Positions 27,446 through 36,737 of a DNA stretch of 64,000 bases are shown here, one piece after another. The stretch is taken from contig NZ_JANCNS010000003.1 of the NCBI RefSeq assembly GCF_022570735.2, forward strand, positions 806,001 through 870,000. Reading direction: 5' to 3'. Position 1 is the first letter of the stretch, and every line of letters starts with the position of its first letter. This DNA comes from Christiangramia oceanisediminis. GTDB taxonomy: Bacteria; Bacteroidota; Bacteroidia; Flavobacteriales; Flavobacteriaceae. Under the pieces are notes generated by a model, which saw nothing but the letters and a program-made list of their open reading frames with translations, was not told where the DNA came from and did not search any database. A program made the translations under genes and the position numbers.

Positions 27446-27898
27446 TTATAAAGTAACAACTTCACCTCCGGCAGCTTCTATAGCTTCTTTCGCTGAGGCC
27501 GTAAATTTATGAACAGATACTTTCAACTTTGCCTTTAATTCACCTCTACCTAATATCTTAACAAGCTCGTTTCTTCCGGCCAGGCCGTTCGCTACTAGAA
27601 CATCCATATCTACCGTATCCTTAATTCTTCCTTCATCAACAAGAGCCTGAAGGGTATCAAGGTTGATCCCCTGATATTCCTTGCGGTTTCTGTTGTTGAA
27701 TCCAAATTTAGGAACTCGTCTTTGAAGTGGCATTTGCCCTCCTTCAAATCCGATCTTTTTGGAATATCCAGAACGTGACTTGGCACCTTTATGTCCTCTG
27801 GTAGCAGTTCCACCTTTTCCGGAACCTTCACCGCGTCCTATACGCTTGCTATTCTTTTTAACTGAACCTTCTGCAGGTTTTAAGTTACTTAAATCCAT
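27446..27898 (-). CDS. rplO: 50S ribosomal protein L15
   Basis: A 150-residue protein with the glycine- and basic-rich N-terminal extension of L15 (RIGRGEGSGKGGTATRGHKG), which threads into 23S rRNA. A globular C-terminal part follows (VLVANGLAGRNELVKILGRG; VHKFTASAKEAIEAAGGEVV). It is placed between rpmD and secY as in most bacteria. Confidence 0.98.
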   Translation of the reverse strand: MDLSNLKPAEGSVKKNSKRIGRGEGSGKGGTATRGHKGAKSRSGYSKKIGFEGGQMPLQRRVPKFGFNNRNRKEYQGINLDTLQALVDEGRIKDTVDMDVLVANGLAGRNELVKILGRGELKAKLKVSVHKFTASAKEAIEAAGGEVVTL

Positions 27899-27907
27899 GA
27901 GAGATTA

Positions 27908-28090
27908 TTATTTTGATTCCTCTACAGAAACCAGGTGTTTAACTTTATTTACCATACCAAGGATGTTTGGCGTATCGTCATGCTCAACCGTCTGACCCAT
28001 TTTTCTAAGTCCTAAAGACTCAAGAATACGTTTTTGGTTCTGTGTGCGGTTGATGGCGCTTTTTACTTTTGTGACTTTTATCTTTCCCAT
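27908..28090 (-). CDS. rpmD: 50S ribosomal protein L30
   Basis: I take ATG 28090 as the start, giving 60 residues ([20 protein letters not shown] ... LVSVEESK), the normal size for bacterial L30. A longer frame back to 28162 only overlaps the end of rpsE and is rejected. The [20 protein letters not shown] core is characteristic. Confidence 0.97.
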   Translation of the reverse strand: MGKIKVTKVKSAINRTQNQKRILESLGLRKMGQTVEHDDTPNILGMVNKVKHLVSVEESK

Positions 28091-28103
28091 CTTATTCCTT
28101 GAT

Positions 28104-28628
28104 TTATCCTTTAAATACCTTTTCCAATGAAACACCTCTTTGTTTTGCAACAGTTTCGGCACTTCTTAATTGTAATAGAGCATCAAAGGTTGCTTTTACA
28201 ACATTGTGAGGGTTAGAAGATCCCTGGTTCTTAGAAAGTACATCGTGTACTCCTACAGATTCCAATACCGCACGAATTGCACCACCGGCAATGATCCCGG
28301 TACCGGCAGCAGCTGGAAGCAACATTACTCTTGCTCCACCATACTTACCTTTTTGCTCGTGAGGAAGGGTTCCCTTGTGCAAAGGAATGCGTACCAGATT
28401 CTTCTTAGCATCTTCTACGGCTTTAGAGATCGCATCGGCAACTTCTTTAGATTTACCAAGTCCGTGACCAACAACTCCATTCTCATCTCCTACTACCACG
28501 ATAGCAGAAAATCCGAAGGCTCTACCTCCTTTTGTAACCTTAGTAACACGTTGTACTCCTACCAAACGGTCTTTCAATTCAAGACCTCCTGGTTTTACAT
28601 GTTCTACGTTTTTATAATCTTGATACAT
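28104..28628 (-). CDS. rpsE: 30S ribosomal protein S5
   Basis: A 174-residue protein that helps hold decoding accuracy at the mRNA entry. The double-stranded-RNA-binding-like N-terminal domain reads [20 protein letters not shown] and [20 protein letters not shown]. The C-terminal domain includes [20 protein letters not shown] and [20 protein letters not shown]. It lies between rplR and rpmD. Confidence 0.98.
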   Translation of the reverse strand: MYQDYKNVEHVKPGGLELKDRLVGVQRVTKVTKGGRAFGFSAIVVVGDENGVVGHGLGKSKEVADAISKAVEDAKKNLVRIPLHKGTLPHEQKGKYGGARVMLLPAAAGTGIIAGGAIRAVLESVGVHDVLSKNQGSSNPHNVVKATFDALLQLRSAETVAKQRGVSLEKVFKG

Positions 28629-28633
28629 ATTTT

Positions 28634-28990
28634 CTAGAATTTTAGTCCTCCTTCGCGAGCACCTTCAGCTAATGATTTAACTCTTCCGTGATACAGATAC
28701 CCACCTCTATCGAATGAAATAGTATCTATTCCGGCTTTCTTTGCTTTCTCTGCAATGGCTTTTCCAACCAGTACAGCCTGCTCCTTCTTATCTTTAGAAG
28801 CAGATGCGATATCTTTATCTCTTGAAGAAGCTGAAGCTAAAGTTTTACCTTCAACATCATCGATGATCTGTGCATAGATCTCTTTGTTACTTCTAAAAAC
28901 AGATAATCTAGGACGACTTTCAGTTCCAACGATATCCTTACGGATACGTCTTCTGATCTTGTTTCTTCTATCTTGTTTTGACACTGCCAT
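28634..28990 (-). CDS. rplR: 50S ribosomal protein L18
   Basis: A 118-residue 5S rRNA-binding protein. It has a basic N-terminus ([16 protein letters not shown]), the [20 protein letters not shown] segment and the closing [24 protein letters not shown]-type motif of the family. It is five bases upstream of rpsE. Confidence 0.98.
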   Translation of the reverse strand: MAVSKQDRRNKIRRRIRKDIVGTESRPRLSVFRSNKEIYAQIIDDVEGKTLASASSRDKDIASASKDKKEQAVLVGKAIAEKAKKAGIDTISFDRGGYLYHGRVKSLAEGAREGGLKF

Positions 28991-29002
28991 AACTATACTT
29001 TA

Positions 29003-29545
29003 TTAAGCTGATTTACCTGCTTTTCTTCTCAACTGCTCTCCAACAAACTTAATACCTTTTCCTTTGTATGGTTCAGGTTTTCTGAATGAACGGATCTTAG
29101 CTGCAACCTGTCCTACAAGCTGCTTGTCGTGAGAAGTTAGTTTCACAACAGGGTTCTTACCTTTTTCTGAGACAGTCTCCACTTTAATTTCAGGAGCCAA
29201 ATCTATCACAATATTATGAGAATAACCAACAGCAAGATCAAGCTTGTTCCCCTGGTTGCTGGCTCTGTAACCAACACCTACCAGTTCAAGTTGCTTAGTG
29301 AAACCGTTAGTAACTCCTTCAATCATATTGTTTACCAAGGCACGGTAAAGACCGTGCTTAGCTTTCTGGTCGCTCTTATCAGAAGAACGCTCAAAGGAAA
29401 TCTCATTATCTTCGATCTTCACATCGATATCTGTAATTTCCTGCTTAAGCTCTCCTAACTTTCCTTTTACCGTTACAATTCCATCCTTGTAATCTACTGT
29501 TACTCCTTCAGGAATTGAAACTGGACTTTTACCTATTCTTGACAT
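29003..29545 (-). CDS. rplF: 50S ribosomal protein L6
   Basis: A 180-residue protein with the usual duplicated L6 fold, near the factor-binding site. It starts MSRIGKSPVSIPEGVTVDYK. The C-terminal repeat holds the signature KPEPYKGKGIKFVGEQLRRK. It is in the standard position between rpsH and rplR. Confidence 0.98.
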   Translation of the reverse strand: MSRIGKSPVSIPEGVTVDYKDGIVTVKGKLGELKQEITDIDVKIEDNEISFERSSDKSDQKAKHGLYRALVNNMIEGVTNGFTKQLELVGVGYRASNQGNKLDLAVGYSHNIVIDLAPEIKVETVSEKGKNPVVKLTSHDKQLVGQVAAKIRSFRKPEPYKGKGIKFVGEQLRRKAGKSA

Positions 29546-29564
29546 TTCTTTCGTCTTTTAAGTA

Positions 29565-29963
29565 TTAGTATACGTAACAAAGTACCTCTCCACCAACTTT
29601 CTCGGCTTTTGCCTGCTTACCTGTCATCACTCCGTGAGAAGTAGAAACGATAGCTACACCAAGACCGTTAAGGATTCTTGGGATCTCGTTAGCTCCGGCA
29701 TACTTACGTAGACCTGGTTTACTTATTCTTTGAATCTTCTTAATTACCGGCTCCTTAGTAAGCTTATCATACTTAAGGGCGATTTTGATGATTCCCTGCG
29801 CGGTACTATCATCGAATTTGTAACTAAGAATGTATCCCTGATCGAATAATATCTTAGTGATCTCTTTCTTAACATTAGAAGCAGGAATTTCCACTACTCG
29901 GTGGTTTGCTGCATTTGCATTCCTGATTCTTGTAAGAAAATCTGCAATAGGATCTGTATTCAT
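29565..29963 (-). CDS. rpsH: 30S ribosomal protein S8
   Basis: A 132-residue primary 16S rRNA-binding protein. It starts MNTDPIADFLTRIRNANAAN and ends with the conserved IVSTSHGVMTGKQAKAEKVG and EVLCYVY. In E. coli, S8 represses spc operon translation near rplE; no such site was verified here. Confidence 0.98.
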   Translation of the reverse strand: MNTDPIADFLTRIRNANAANHRVVEIPASNVKKEITKILFDQGYILSYKFDDSTAQGIIKIALKYDKLTKEPVIKKIQRISKPGLRKYAGANEIPRILNGLGVAIVSTSHGVMTGKQAKAEKVGGEVLCYVY

Positions 29964-30021
29964 TTATATCTATTTGCGGATGTGGTTTTCAGTTTACCTG
30001 AACCTTCATCCAGTTTATAAT

Positions 30022-30291
30022 TTACCAGCTAGCTTTTTTAACTCCTGGGATAAGACCTTGATTGGCCATTTCTCTGAACATTACACGAGAAATTCCAAAT
30101 TGTCTCATATACCCCTTTGGTCTTCCTGTAAGTTTACATCTATTGTGTAAACGTACCGGAGAAGAGTTTTTTGGTAGTTTCTGTAATGCTTCATAATCGC
30201 CAGCTTCTTTAAGCGCAGCTCTTTTTTCAGCATACTTCTTAACCAATTTTTGTCTCTTCACCTCACGGGCTTTCATTGATTCTTTAGCCAT
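30022..30291 (-). CDS. rpsN: 30S ribosomal protein S14 (zinc-free form)
   Basis: An 89-residue protein, starting [20 protein letters not shown], with the conserved [20 protein letters not shown] and ending [11 protein letters not shown]. It lacks the CxxC pairs of the short zinc-binding S14, so it is a C-minus form that needs no zinc. It follows rplE by two bases. Confidence 0.97.
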   Translation of the reverse strand: MAKESMKAREVKRQKLVKKYAEKRAALKEAGDYEALQKLPKNSSPVRLHNRCKLTGRPKGYMRQFGISRVMFREMANQGLIPGVKKASW

Positions 30292-30293
30292 AA

Positions 30294-30845
30294 TTAATTC
30301 TTTTTAAAAGGTAATCCTAGTTCGGTTAACAATGCTTTTGCTTCCTTATCGGTGTTGGCCGAAGTAACAAAAGTGATATCCATACCAGCAATTCTGTTCA
30401 CCGCATCGATGTCGATCTCAGGGAAAATGATTTGCTCGGTAATACCAAGGTTGTAATTACCTCTACCATCAAATCCATTAGATTTGATTCCGTTAAAATC
30501 TCGTACACGCGGTAAAGCGGTAGTGATCAATCTATCTAAGAATTCAAACATTCTATATCCACGTAAAGTAACTTTAGCACCAATTGGCATTCCTTTACGC
30601 AGCTTAAACGATGCAACGTCTTTCTTGGAAATAGTAGCGATTGCTTTTTGACCACTGATTGCTGATAGTTCATCAATTGCATGATCGATAAGCTTTTTAT
30701 CGGCTACCGCACCACCAACACCACGGCTGATGACGATTTTCTCAAGTTTAGGCACCTCCATTACATTGGAGTAGCTGAATTCTTCAGTAAGCGCGTTCTT
30801 CACACGCTCGTTATATTCCTGTTTAAGTCTTGGTACGTATGCCAT
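30294..30845 (-). CDS. rplE: 50S ribosomal protein L5
   Basis: A 183-residue 5S rRNA-binding protein of the central protuberance. Motifs are [40 protein letters not shown] and [20 protein letters not shown]. It ends [20 protein letters not shown]. Two bases separate it from both rplX and rpsN, showing tight packing. Confidence 0.98.
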   Translation of the reverse strand: MAYVPRLKQEYNERVKNALTEEFSYSNVMEVPKLEKIVISRGVGGAVADKKLIDHAIDELSAISGQKAIATISKKDVASFKLRKGMPIGAKVTLRGYRMFEFLDRLITTALPRVRDFNGIKSNGFDGRGNYNLGITEQIIFPEIDIDAVNRIAGMDITFVTSANTDKEAKALLTELGLPFKKN

Positions 30846-30847
30846 AA

Positions 30848-31159
30848 CTAAATTACTTCATTAGATTTTTTAGAAAATCTTACTTTCTTCCCATCCTCTT
30901 CTTTGTAACCTACGCGAGTTGCGTTTCCGCTCTTGTCTACAAGGGCCAGGTTAGAAATATGGATAGGAGCTTCCTTCTCTTTAATACCACCCTGTGGATT
31001 CGAAGCGCTAGGCTTCTCATGTTTAGAGATCATATTGATCCCTTCCACGATGGCTTTATTTTTTTCAAGAAATACCTTCTGAACTTTGCCTTCCTGACCT
31101 TTATGGTCTCCAGCGATCACTCGTACTGTATCTCCTGATTTGATTTTAAGCTTTGCCAT
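30848..31159 (-). CDS. rplX: 50S ribosomal protein L24
   Basis: A 103-residue assembly initiator protein with the KOW motif near the start ([20 protein letters not shown]) and the conserved [20 protein letters not shown]. It lies between rplN and rplE. Confidence 0.98.
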   Translation of the reverse strand: MAKLKIKSGDTVRVIAGDHKGQEGKVQKVFLEKNKAIVEGINMISKHEKPSASNPQGGIKEKEAPIHISNLALVDKSGNATRVGYKEEDGKKVRFSKKSNEVI

Positions 31160-31171
31160 TTTCTTAATGTA

Positions 31172-31540
31172 TTAAAGCACTTCAGGTGCCAATGATACAA
31201 TTTTCATGAATTGCTTATCACGAAGTTCACGAGCCACAGGTCCAAATACACGGGTTCCGCGCATTTCTCCCTGAGGGTTCAAAAGAACACATGCGTTATC
31301 ATCGAAACGGATATATGATCCGTCTGGTCTGCGCACTTCTTTCTTGGTACGAACAACCACAGCGGTTGAGACAGCTCCTTTTTTGATGTTCCCGTTTGGA
31401 GTGGCTTCTTTGACACTCACAACGATCTTATCACCAACAGATGCATACCTTTTCTTTGTACCTCCCAATACACGGATAGCTAATACTTCCTTAGCTCCTG
31501 TATTGTCTGCTACTTTTAGTCTGGATTCTTGTTGTACCAT
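31172..31540 (-). CDS. rplN: 50S ribosomal protein L14
   Basis: A 122-residue protein that starts [20 protein letters not shown], has the signature [20 protein letters not shown] and ends IVSLAPEVL. It forms an intersubunit bridge with 16S rRNA. It lies two bases after rpsQ. Confidence 0.98.
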   Translation of the reverse strand: MVQQESRLKVADNTGAKEVLAIRVLGGTKKRYASVGDKIVVSVKEATPNGNIKKGAVSTAVVVRTKKEVRRPDGSYIRFDDNACVLLNPQGEMRGTRVFGPVARELRDKQFMKIVSLAPEVL

Positions 31541-31542
31541 GA

Positions 31543-31800
31543 TTACTTCGCTCTTTCAATTATTTCTACTAATCTCCAACACTTGGATTTACTCAAAGGT
31601 CTTGTTTCCATGATCTTTACAGTATCACCTTCGTTGCAGTCGTTATTTTCGTCGTGTGCTACGTATTTTTTCGTTTTCAAAACGAATTTTCCATACATAG
31701 GGTGTTTTACTTTTTTCACTTCAGAAACCACGATAGATTTCTGCATTTTGTTACTTGTAACAACACCAATACGCTCTTTTCTTAAATTTCTTTTTTCCAT
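31543..31800 (-). CDS. rpsQ: 30S ribosomal protein S17
   Basis: An 85-residue OB-fold protein. It carries the conserved [20 protein letters not shown] near the start and [20 protein letters not shown] with [13 protein letters not shown] at the end. It follows rpmC in the S10-type gene order. Confidence 0.98.
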   Translation of the reverse strand: MEKRNLRKERIGVVTSNKMQKSIVVSEVKKVKHPMYGKFVLKTKKYVAHDENNDCNEGDTVKIMETRPLSKSKCWRLVEIIERAK

Positions 31801-31818
31801 CTTTCAGCAGAATAACAA

Positions 31819-32010
31819 TTATTGTTGTTCTCTTTTAGTTAACTCTGTAGCCAGTCTTGCGATATCCCTTCTTACGGTTCTTAACTGTATTGGGTTTTCA
31901 AGAGGCGAAACAGCGTGAGCCATTTTTAAATCTGAATAAGCTTTCTGAGACTTACCAAGCTCTTCTTGCAATTCTGCAACAGACAATTCTTTTACTTCTG
32001 ATTGTTTCAT
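31819..32010 (-). CDS. rpmC: 50S ribosomal protein L29
   Basis: A 63-residue helical hairpin protein at the tunnel exit, next to L23. The sequence MKQSEVKELSVAELQEELGK and the tail RTVRRDIARLATELTKREQQ are typical. It lies between rplP and rpsQ. Confidence 0.97.
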   Translation of the reverse strand: MKQSEVKELSVAELQEELGKSQKAYSDLKMAHAVSPLENPIQLRTVRRDIARLATELTKREQQ

Positions 32011-32020
32011 AATTCCAATA

Positions 32021-32440
32021 TTATTCTTGATAATCTCTCGCTACAACAAATTTGGTTCTCACAGGAAGCTTTTGAGCTGCAAGGCGAAGTGCCTCTTTTG
32101 CGATATCCATTGGTACACCACCAATTTCAAACATGATTCTTCCTGGTTTTACTACGGCTGCCCAATATTCCACGGCACCTTTACCTTTACCCATACGTAC
32201 TTCAAGAGGTTTCTTAGTGATAGGCTTATCTGGGAAAATTTTGATCCAGATAGATCCTTCTCTTTTCATATAACGGGTAGCGGCAATACGCGCTGCTTCA
32301 ATCTGGCGTGCGGTAACGAAGCTGGAATCCATAGATTTGATTCCGAAGGTTCCGTTAGAAAGTCTGTGCCCTCTTTGAGCATTTCCCTTCATACGCCCCT
32401 TTTGCTGCTTACGGTATTTTGTTCTTTTAGGTTGTAACAT
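32021..32440 (-). CDS. rplP: 50S ribosomal protein L16
   Basis: A 139-residue protein close to the A-site tRNA elbow. It starts [20 protein letters not shown] and has the signatures RKAR-like [20 protein letters not shown] and [20 protein letters not shown]. It directly follows rpsC. Confidence 0.98.
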   Translation of the reverse strand: MLQPKRTKYRKQQKGRMKGNAQRGHRLSNGTFGIKSMDSSFVTARQIEAARIAATRYMKREGSIWIKIFPDKPITKKPLEVRMGKGKGAVEYWAAVVKPGRIMFEIGGVPMDIAKEALRLAAQKLPVRTKFVVARDYQE

Positions 32441-32459
32441 TTTTCTTTACTTTAAAAAA

Positions 32460-33179
32460 TTACTTTCTACGACGTGATTTGTTTCCACCTCGTCCGGCAC
32501 CGGATTTCTTACCTTGGTTCTTTGCAAGGCCAACTAGAGGCGAAAGCTCTCTTTTTCCGTATACCTCACCTTTCATGATCCATACTTTAACTCCCAGTCT
32601 ACCGTAGGTAGTGTGAGCTTCAACTAAAGCATAATCAATATCAGCCCTAAAAGTTGACAATGGAATTCTTCCATCCTTGTATGATTCTGAACGTGCCATT
32701 TCAGCACCGTTTAGACGACCAGAGATCTCAATTTTGATCCCTTCGGCGTTCATTCTCATAGCAGCCGCGATAGCCATCTTGATTGCACGACGGTAAGAGA
32801 TACGATTCTCGATTTGTCTTGCAACACTTGCCGCCACTAGGTGCGCGTCAAGCTCTGGCCTCTTAATCTCAAAGATGTTAATTTGAACTTCCTTGTCGGT
32901 AATCTTTTTTAGCTCTTCCTTAAGCTTGTCTACCTCCTGACCGCCTTTACCAATAATGATACCAGGTCTGGCAGTGGTGATAGTAACGGTTACAAGCTTA
33001 AGCGTGCGCTCGATGATTACACGCGATACACTCGCTTTAGAAAGACGAGCATGGATATACTTTCTAATCTTATCGTCTTCGGCTAACTTATCGCCGTAGT
33101 CATTTCCTCCGTACCAGTTGGATTCCCAACCTCTAATGATACCAAGGCGATTCCCGATTGGATTTGTCTTTTGTCCCAT
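32460..33179 (-). CDS. rpsC: 30S ribosomal protein S3
   Basis: A 239-residue head protein at the mRNA entry site. It starts [20 protein letters not shown], has the KH-domain GxxG loop in [20 protein letters not shown], and the C-terminal signature [17 protein letters not shown]-like segment (here [20 protein letters not shown]). It ends in a basic tail, [13 protein letters not shown]. Confidence 0.98.
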   Translation of the reverse strand: MGQKTNPIGNRLGIIRGWESNWYGGNDYGDKLAEDDKIRKYIHARLSKASVSRVIIERTLKLVTVTITTARPGIIIGKGGQEVDKLKEELKKITDKEVQINIFEIKRPELDAHLVAASVARQIENRISYRRAIKMAIAAAMRMNAEGIKIEISGRLNGAEMARSESYKDGRIPLSTFRADIDYALVEAHTTYGRLGVKVWIMKGEVYGKRELSPLVGLAKNQGKKSGAGRGGNKSRRRK

Positions 33180-33187
33180 ACTATCTC

Positions 33188-33595
33188 TTAGCTTTGTGTA
33201 TTATTGTTTGCTCCAAGCACTAATGTAACGTGGTTGGATCTCTTTCTAATTCGGTGTGCACGACCCTGTGGAGCAGGACGAAGTCTCTTTAACATACTTC
33301 CTCCGTCTACACGAATCTCTTTCACAAATAACTCAGCATCTTCGATACTAGCTTCTTCGTTCTTAGCCTGCCAGTTGGCGATAGCCGAAAGCAAAAGCTT
33401 CTCTAAACGATTTGATGCTTCTTTATTGCTGAATTTTAGAATATGAAGCGCTTTTTCTACTTTTTCACCCCTAACCAGATCCGCAACAAGGCGCATCTTT
33501 CTAGGCGAAGTAGGGCAGTTATTCAACTTAGCAAAAGCTACCTGCTGTTTGGCTTCTTTTATTTGCTCTGCTCTTTCTCTTTTACGAACTCCCAT
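33188..33595 (-). CDS. rplV: 50S ribosomal protein L22
   Basis: A 135-residue protein, about 25 longer than E. coli L22 because of a Lys/Glu-rich N-terminal extension. The core runs from [20 protein letters not shown] to the tunnel-lining hairpin ([20 protein letters not shown]), where macrolide-related changes are known in other species. It lies 8 bases after rpsS. Confidence 0.98.
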   Translation of the reverse strand: MGVRKRERAEQIKEAKQQVAFAKLNNCPTSPRKMRLVADLVRGEKVEKALHILKFSNKEASNRLEKLLLSAIANWQAKNEEASIEDAELFVKEIRVDGGSMLKRLRPAPQGRAHRIRKRSNHVTLVLGANNNTQS

Positions 33596-33603
33596 AGCTT
33601 CAA

Positions 33604-33882
33604 TTATTTTCTACCTTTATTTTTTGCACCTGCATGCCCTCTGAAAGAACGTGTTGGTGAAAATTCTCCTAACTTATGACCTACCATGTTCTCAGTCACA
33701 TAAACAGGAACAAATTGCTTCCCGTTATGTACGGCGATGGTTTGTCCAACGAAATCTGGAGTAATCATTGAAGCTCTAGACCAGGTTTTGATCACGGCTT
33801 TCTTTCCAGACTCAACATTCTGAGCCACTTTTTGCTCCAGTTTATAGTGAACGAAAGGTCCTTTTTTTAATGAACGTGCCAT
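33604..33882 (-). CDS. rpsS: 30S ribosomal protein S19
   Basis: A 92-residue head protein. It begins [20 protein letters not shown] and carries the signature [20 protein letters not shown] followed by [17 protein letters not shown]. Its length matches E. coli S19 exactly. It lies three bases after rplB. Confidence 0.98.
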   Translation of the reverse strand: MARSLKKGPFVHYKLEQKVAQNVESGKKAVIKTWSRASMITPDFVGQTIAVHNGKQFVPVYVTENMVGHKLGEFSPTRSFRGHAGAKNKGRK

Positions 33883-33885
33883 ATC

Positions 33886-34725
33886 TTAATTTTTCTTTCT
33901 AGTCTTTCTTCGTTCTACAATGTATTTATTACTCGCTTTCGTTCTTGAACGCGTCTTGAATCCTTTAGCCGGAAGACCTTTTCTAGAACGTGGGTGACCT
34001 CCTGAAGCTCTACCTTCACCACCACCCATTGGGTGATCGATTGGGTTCATCGCTACTGGTCTTGTTCTTGGCCTGATACCTAACCAGCGTTTTCTACCGG
34101 CTTTACCGGAGATCAATAGCTGGTGGTCACTGTTGGAAACAGCTCCAATTGTCGCCATACAGGTAGAAAGAATTCTTCTAATTTCTCCTGAAGGCAATTT
34201 AATGGTAGCGTACTTTCCCTCTCTTGCCAATAACTGAGCGAATGCCCCGGCACTACGAGCCATTACAGCTCCCTGCCCGGCTCTAAGCTCGATACAAGAG
34301 ATAATAGTACCTAGTGGAATGTTAGCCAAAGGCATTGCGTTTCCTATTTCAGGAGCAACTCCTTCGCTTCCAGACACAAGGTTCTGACCTACTTCTAGCC
34401 CGTTTTGAGCAATAACATACCTTTTCTCACCATCCTGATAGTTCAATAATGCGATAAAGGCCGTTCTGTTTGGATCGTATTCTATTGTCGCAACTGTACC
34501 AGGTACTCCCTGTTTGTCACGTTTAAAATCGATTACTCGGTAACGTCTTTTGTGACCACCACCTTTGTAGCGCATGGTCATTTTACCCTGACTGTTTCTA
34601 CCACCTGATTTTTTTATCGGCGCCAATAGGCTTTTCTCCGGCTTATCAGTAGTAATGGCGTCATACCCATTAACTACTCTAAAACGCTGACCAGGTGTGA
34701 TTGGTTTTAATTTTCTAACTGACAT
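33886..34725 (-). CDS. rplB: 50S ribosomal protein L2
   Basis: A 279-residue protein needed for subunit joining and the peptidyl-transferase centre. It has [20 protein letters not shown] near the N-terminus. The C-terminal signature [20 protein letters not shown] includes the conserved His of the catalytic-centre loop. It lies between rplW and rpsS. Confidence 0.98.
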   Translation of the reverse strand: MSVRKLKPITPGQRFRVVNGYDAITTDKPEKSLLAPIKKSGGRNSQGKMTMRYKGGGHKRRYRVIDFKRDKQGVPGTVATIEYDPNRTAFIALLNYQDGEKRYVIAQNGLEVGQNLVSGSEGVAPEIGNAMPLANIPLGTIISCIELRAGQGAVMARSAGAFAQLLAREGKYATIKLPSGEIRRILSTCMATIGAVSNSDHQLLISGKAGRKRWLGIRPRTRPVAMNPIDHPMGGGEGRASGGHPRSRKGLPAKGFKTRSRTKASNKYIVERRKTRKKN

Positions 34726-34734
34726 TGTTTAATC

Positions 34735-35025
34735 TTAAAGATTACTGTATAAATCAATTGTTTCACCTTCCGCCACCTGTACTACTGCTTTTTTGTAAGC
34801 ACTAGTTTTACCAGTGATCATACCAGACTTAGTGTACTTGGTTTTGCGATCCGGGCGGACATTCATTGTTCGAACGTAAGTAACAGACACGCCATAAGCT
34901 GATTCGATCGCGTCTTTGATCTGAATCTTATTTGCCTTGTTACTTACCACGAAAGTGAAGCGATTATTCATCTCGCTATCTGCGGTAGCTTTTTCTGTAA
35001 TAACAGGTTTTATCAAGATGCTCAT
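34735..35025 (-). CDS. rplW: 50S ribosomal protein L23
   Basis: A 96-residue protein at the tunnel exit that docks trigger factor and SRP. It starts MSILIKPVITEKATADSEMN and has RFTFVVSNKANKIQIKDAIE, typical for L23. It lies between rplD and rplB. Confidence 0.97.
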   Translation of the reverse strand: MSILIKPVITEKATADSEMNNRFTFVVSNKANKIQIKDAIESAYGVSVTYVRTMNVRPDRKTKYTKSGMITGKTSAYKKAVVQVAEGETIDLYSNL

Positions 35026-35034
35026 AACGGTTTA

Positions 35035-35661
35035 TTAACTTAATTTCGACTCAATTCCTTCTAAAGAACCCTCTAAAAAGACAATATTATTAGCATTCAG
35101 AATTTTGTAAGTACTTAATTCTGAGCTATTTATCACTTCAGAGGTCTTCAAATTACGCGACGACAAATATACATTTTTATTTGCGTCACCCAACACTATT
35201 AGTGATTTTTTCGTCTCAATCCCCAGAGCCTGAAGAACTTCGATGAAATTCTTGGTTTTTGGAGTATCGAATGAAAAATCTTCAATGACCATTACGGCCT
35301 TATCTTTAGCTTTGATAGAAAGCGCAGATTTTCTGGCAAGACGCTTAAGGTTCTTGTTCAGTTTGAAACCGTAGTTTCTTGGTCTAGGACCAAAAACACG
35401 TCCACCACCTTTAAAGATCGGAGACTTGATACTTCCTGCTCTTGCAGTACCTGTCCCTTTTTGTTTCTTGATCTTACGGGTAGAACCCGCGATCTCTGCT
35501 CTTTCCTTAGCCTTATGAGTACCCTGTCTCTGGTTAGCAAGATATTGCTTAACATCAAGATATACAGCATGCTCATTAGGCTCAATAGCGAAAACAGAAT
35601 CAGAAAGCTGTGCTTTTCTGCCTGTTTCTTTTCCTTTTATATCTAAAACTGCTACTTCCAT
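35035..35661 (-). CDS. rplD: 50S ribosomal protein L4
   Basis: A 208-residue protein whose central loop ([20 protein letters not shown] followed by [16 protein letters not shown]) reaches the exit tunnel. In E. coli, L4 represses its own S10 operon by attenuation and at translation. Here a terminator-like hairpin lies upstream, between rpsJ and rplC, which makes L4 a candidate regulator, although that link is only inferred. Its start shares one base with the rplC stop. Confidence 0.98.
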   Translation of the reverse strand: MEVAVLDIKGKETGRKAQLSDSVFAIEPNEHAVYLDVKQYLANQRQGTHKAKERAEIAGSTRKIKKQKGTGTARAGSIKSPIFKGGGRVFGPRPRNYGFKLNKNLKRLARKSALSIKAKDKAVMVIEDFSFDTPKTKNFIEVLQALGIETKKSLIVLGDANKNVYLSSRNLKTSEVINSSELSTYKILNANNIVFLEGSLEGIESKLS

Positions 35662-36272
35662 TACTTACTAATGATTACGTATGAGTTTTTGTGTCCTGGC
35701 ACACATCCTTTTACTACTAAAAGGTTCTTATCTGCCACAACCTTCAAAACTTTCAGGTTTTCAACTTTAACTTTCTCACCGCCCATTCTACCGGCCATCT
35801 TCATTCCTTTGAAAACTCTCGCAGGATAAGATGCAGCACCAATAGAACCAGGAGCTCTTAATCTGTTGTGCTGACCGTGAGTGGCCTGCCCAACTCCTCC
35901 AAATCCGTGTCTCTTAACAACACCCTGGAATCCTTTTCCTTTAGATGTACCTGCGATATCCACAAATTCACCTTCTTTGAAAACATCCACGGTAACAGAG
36001 TCACCTAATTTGTAATCTTCTTTGTAACCCTGGAATTCAACGACTTTGCGCTTAGCAACAGTTCCTGCTTTTTTAGCATGCCCTTCAGCAGCTTTATTAA
36101 CAGTCTTTTTGTCATCGAAACCAAGTTGAAGTGCTTCATACCCGTCAACCTCATTGGTTCTGACTTGGGTAACCACGCATGGTCCAGCTTCGATCACGGT
36201 ACAAGGGATGTTCTTCCCATTCTCGTCGAAAATGCTGGTCATGCCGATCTTTTTTCCTATTAACCCAGACAT
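35661..36272 (-). CDS. rplC: 50S ribosomal protein L3
   Basis: A 203-residue protein that starts [20 protein letters not shown]. Its extended loop ([20 protein letters not shown] followed by [20 protein letters not shown]) approaches the peptidyl-transferase centre. The 149-base gap upstream is the longest inside this part of the cluster and holds two RNA hairpins. The stop overlaps the rplD start by one base. Confidence 0.98.
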   Translation of the reverse strand: MSGLIGKKIGMTSIFDENGKNIPCTVIEAGPCVVTQVRTNEVDGYEALQLGFDDKKTVNKAAEGHAKKAGTVAKRKVVEFQGYKEDYKLGDSVTVDVFKEGEFVDIAGTSKGKGFQGVVKRHGFGGVGQATHGQHNRLRAPGSIGAASYPARVFKGMKMAGRMGGEKVKVENLKVLKVVADKNLLVVKGCVPGHKNSYVIISK

Positions 36273-36312
36273 ATTTAATTAATTATTAATTGTTTACTTA
36301 TTTTAAAAACTT

Positions 36313-36338
36313 AGGGCCGAAAAACACATTTCAGCCCT
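36313..36338 (-). terminator. Terminator-like (attenuator) hairpin between rpsJ and rplC
   Basis: In minus-strand RNA, AGGGCUGAAA pairs with UUUCGGCCCU through ten pairs (one U-G wobble) around a six-base loop, followed by AAGUUUUU. On the plus strand the same site has a C-A mismatch, so the structure suits the ribosomal transcript. It lies 40 bases before the rplC start. It may be a partial terminator or an attenuator for the S10 genes. Confidence 0.65.
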
Positions 36339-36389
36339 GAATTGTATTTTTCACCGTTTTTCCTTTGCGAAACGCGCCGGACATGTTAA

Positions 36390-36409
36390 CCGCGCACCGA
36401 AGTGCGCGG
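36390..36409 (-). promoter_or_regulatory. GC-rich UUCG-tetraloop RNA hairpin downstream of rpsJ
   Basis: Minus-strand RNA forms CCGCGCAC-UUCG-GUGCGCGG, a perfect 8-bp GC-rich stem closed by the extra-stable C(UUCG)G tetraloop. It lies 12 bases after the rpsJ stop. No U tract follows, so it is more likely a protein-binding, pausing or mRNA-stabilising element than a terminator. A related GCGCCGGACATGTT segment just left (plus strand) resembles part of its right side and could give an alternative pairing. Confidence 0.65.
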
Positions 36410-36421
36410 ACATTGTTTTTA

Positions 36422-36727
36422 TCACACTTTGATCTCTACTTCTACACCACTTGGTAATTCAAGCTTCATCAACGCATCGATCGTTTTTGAAGAAGAGCTA
36501 TAAATATCAAGCAATCTCTTGTAAGAGCTTAACTCGAACTGCTCTCTGGACTTCTTGTTCACGTGAGGCGAACGAAGAACAGTAAAGATTTTTTTATTTG
36601 TTGGCAACGGAATTGGTCCGGTAACAACAGCTCCCGTAGTCTTTACGGTTTTTACGATTTTCTCGGCAGATTTGTCTACCAGATTATGATCGTAAGATTT
36701 TAGTTTTATTCTGATTTTTTGACTCAT
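36422..36727 (-). CDS. rpsJ: 30S ribosomal protein S10
   Basis: A 101-residue head protein that starts [20 protein letters not shown] and has the signature [20 protein letters not shown] followed by [11 protein letters not shown]. It directly follows fusA, since no tuf gene lies between them, and precedes the structured rpsJ-rplC spacer. Confidence 0.98.
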   Translation of the reverse strand: MSQKIRIKLKSYDHNLVDKSAEKIVKTVKTTGAVVTGPIPLPTNKKIFTVLRSPHVNKKSREQFELSSYKRLLDIYSSSSKTIDALMKLELPSGVEVEIKV

Positions 36728-36737
36728 TTCCTTAAGA

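Noticed and set aside
28206-28637. 143-codon plus-strand frame opposite rpsE
   Set aside because: It is antisense to a fully conserved ribosomal gene and has a Tyr/Ser/Phe-rich composition typical of shadow frames; the similar frame at 32027-32437 opposite rplP was rejected for the same reason.
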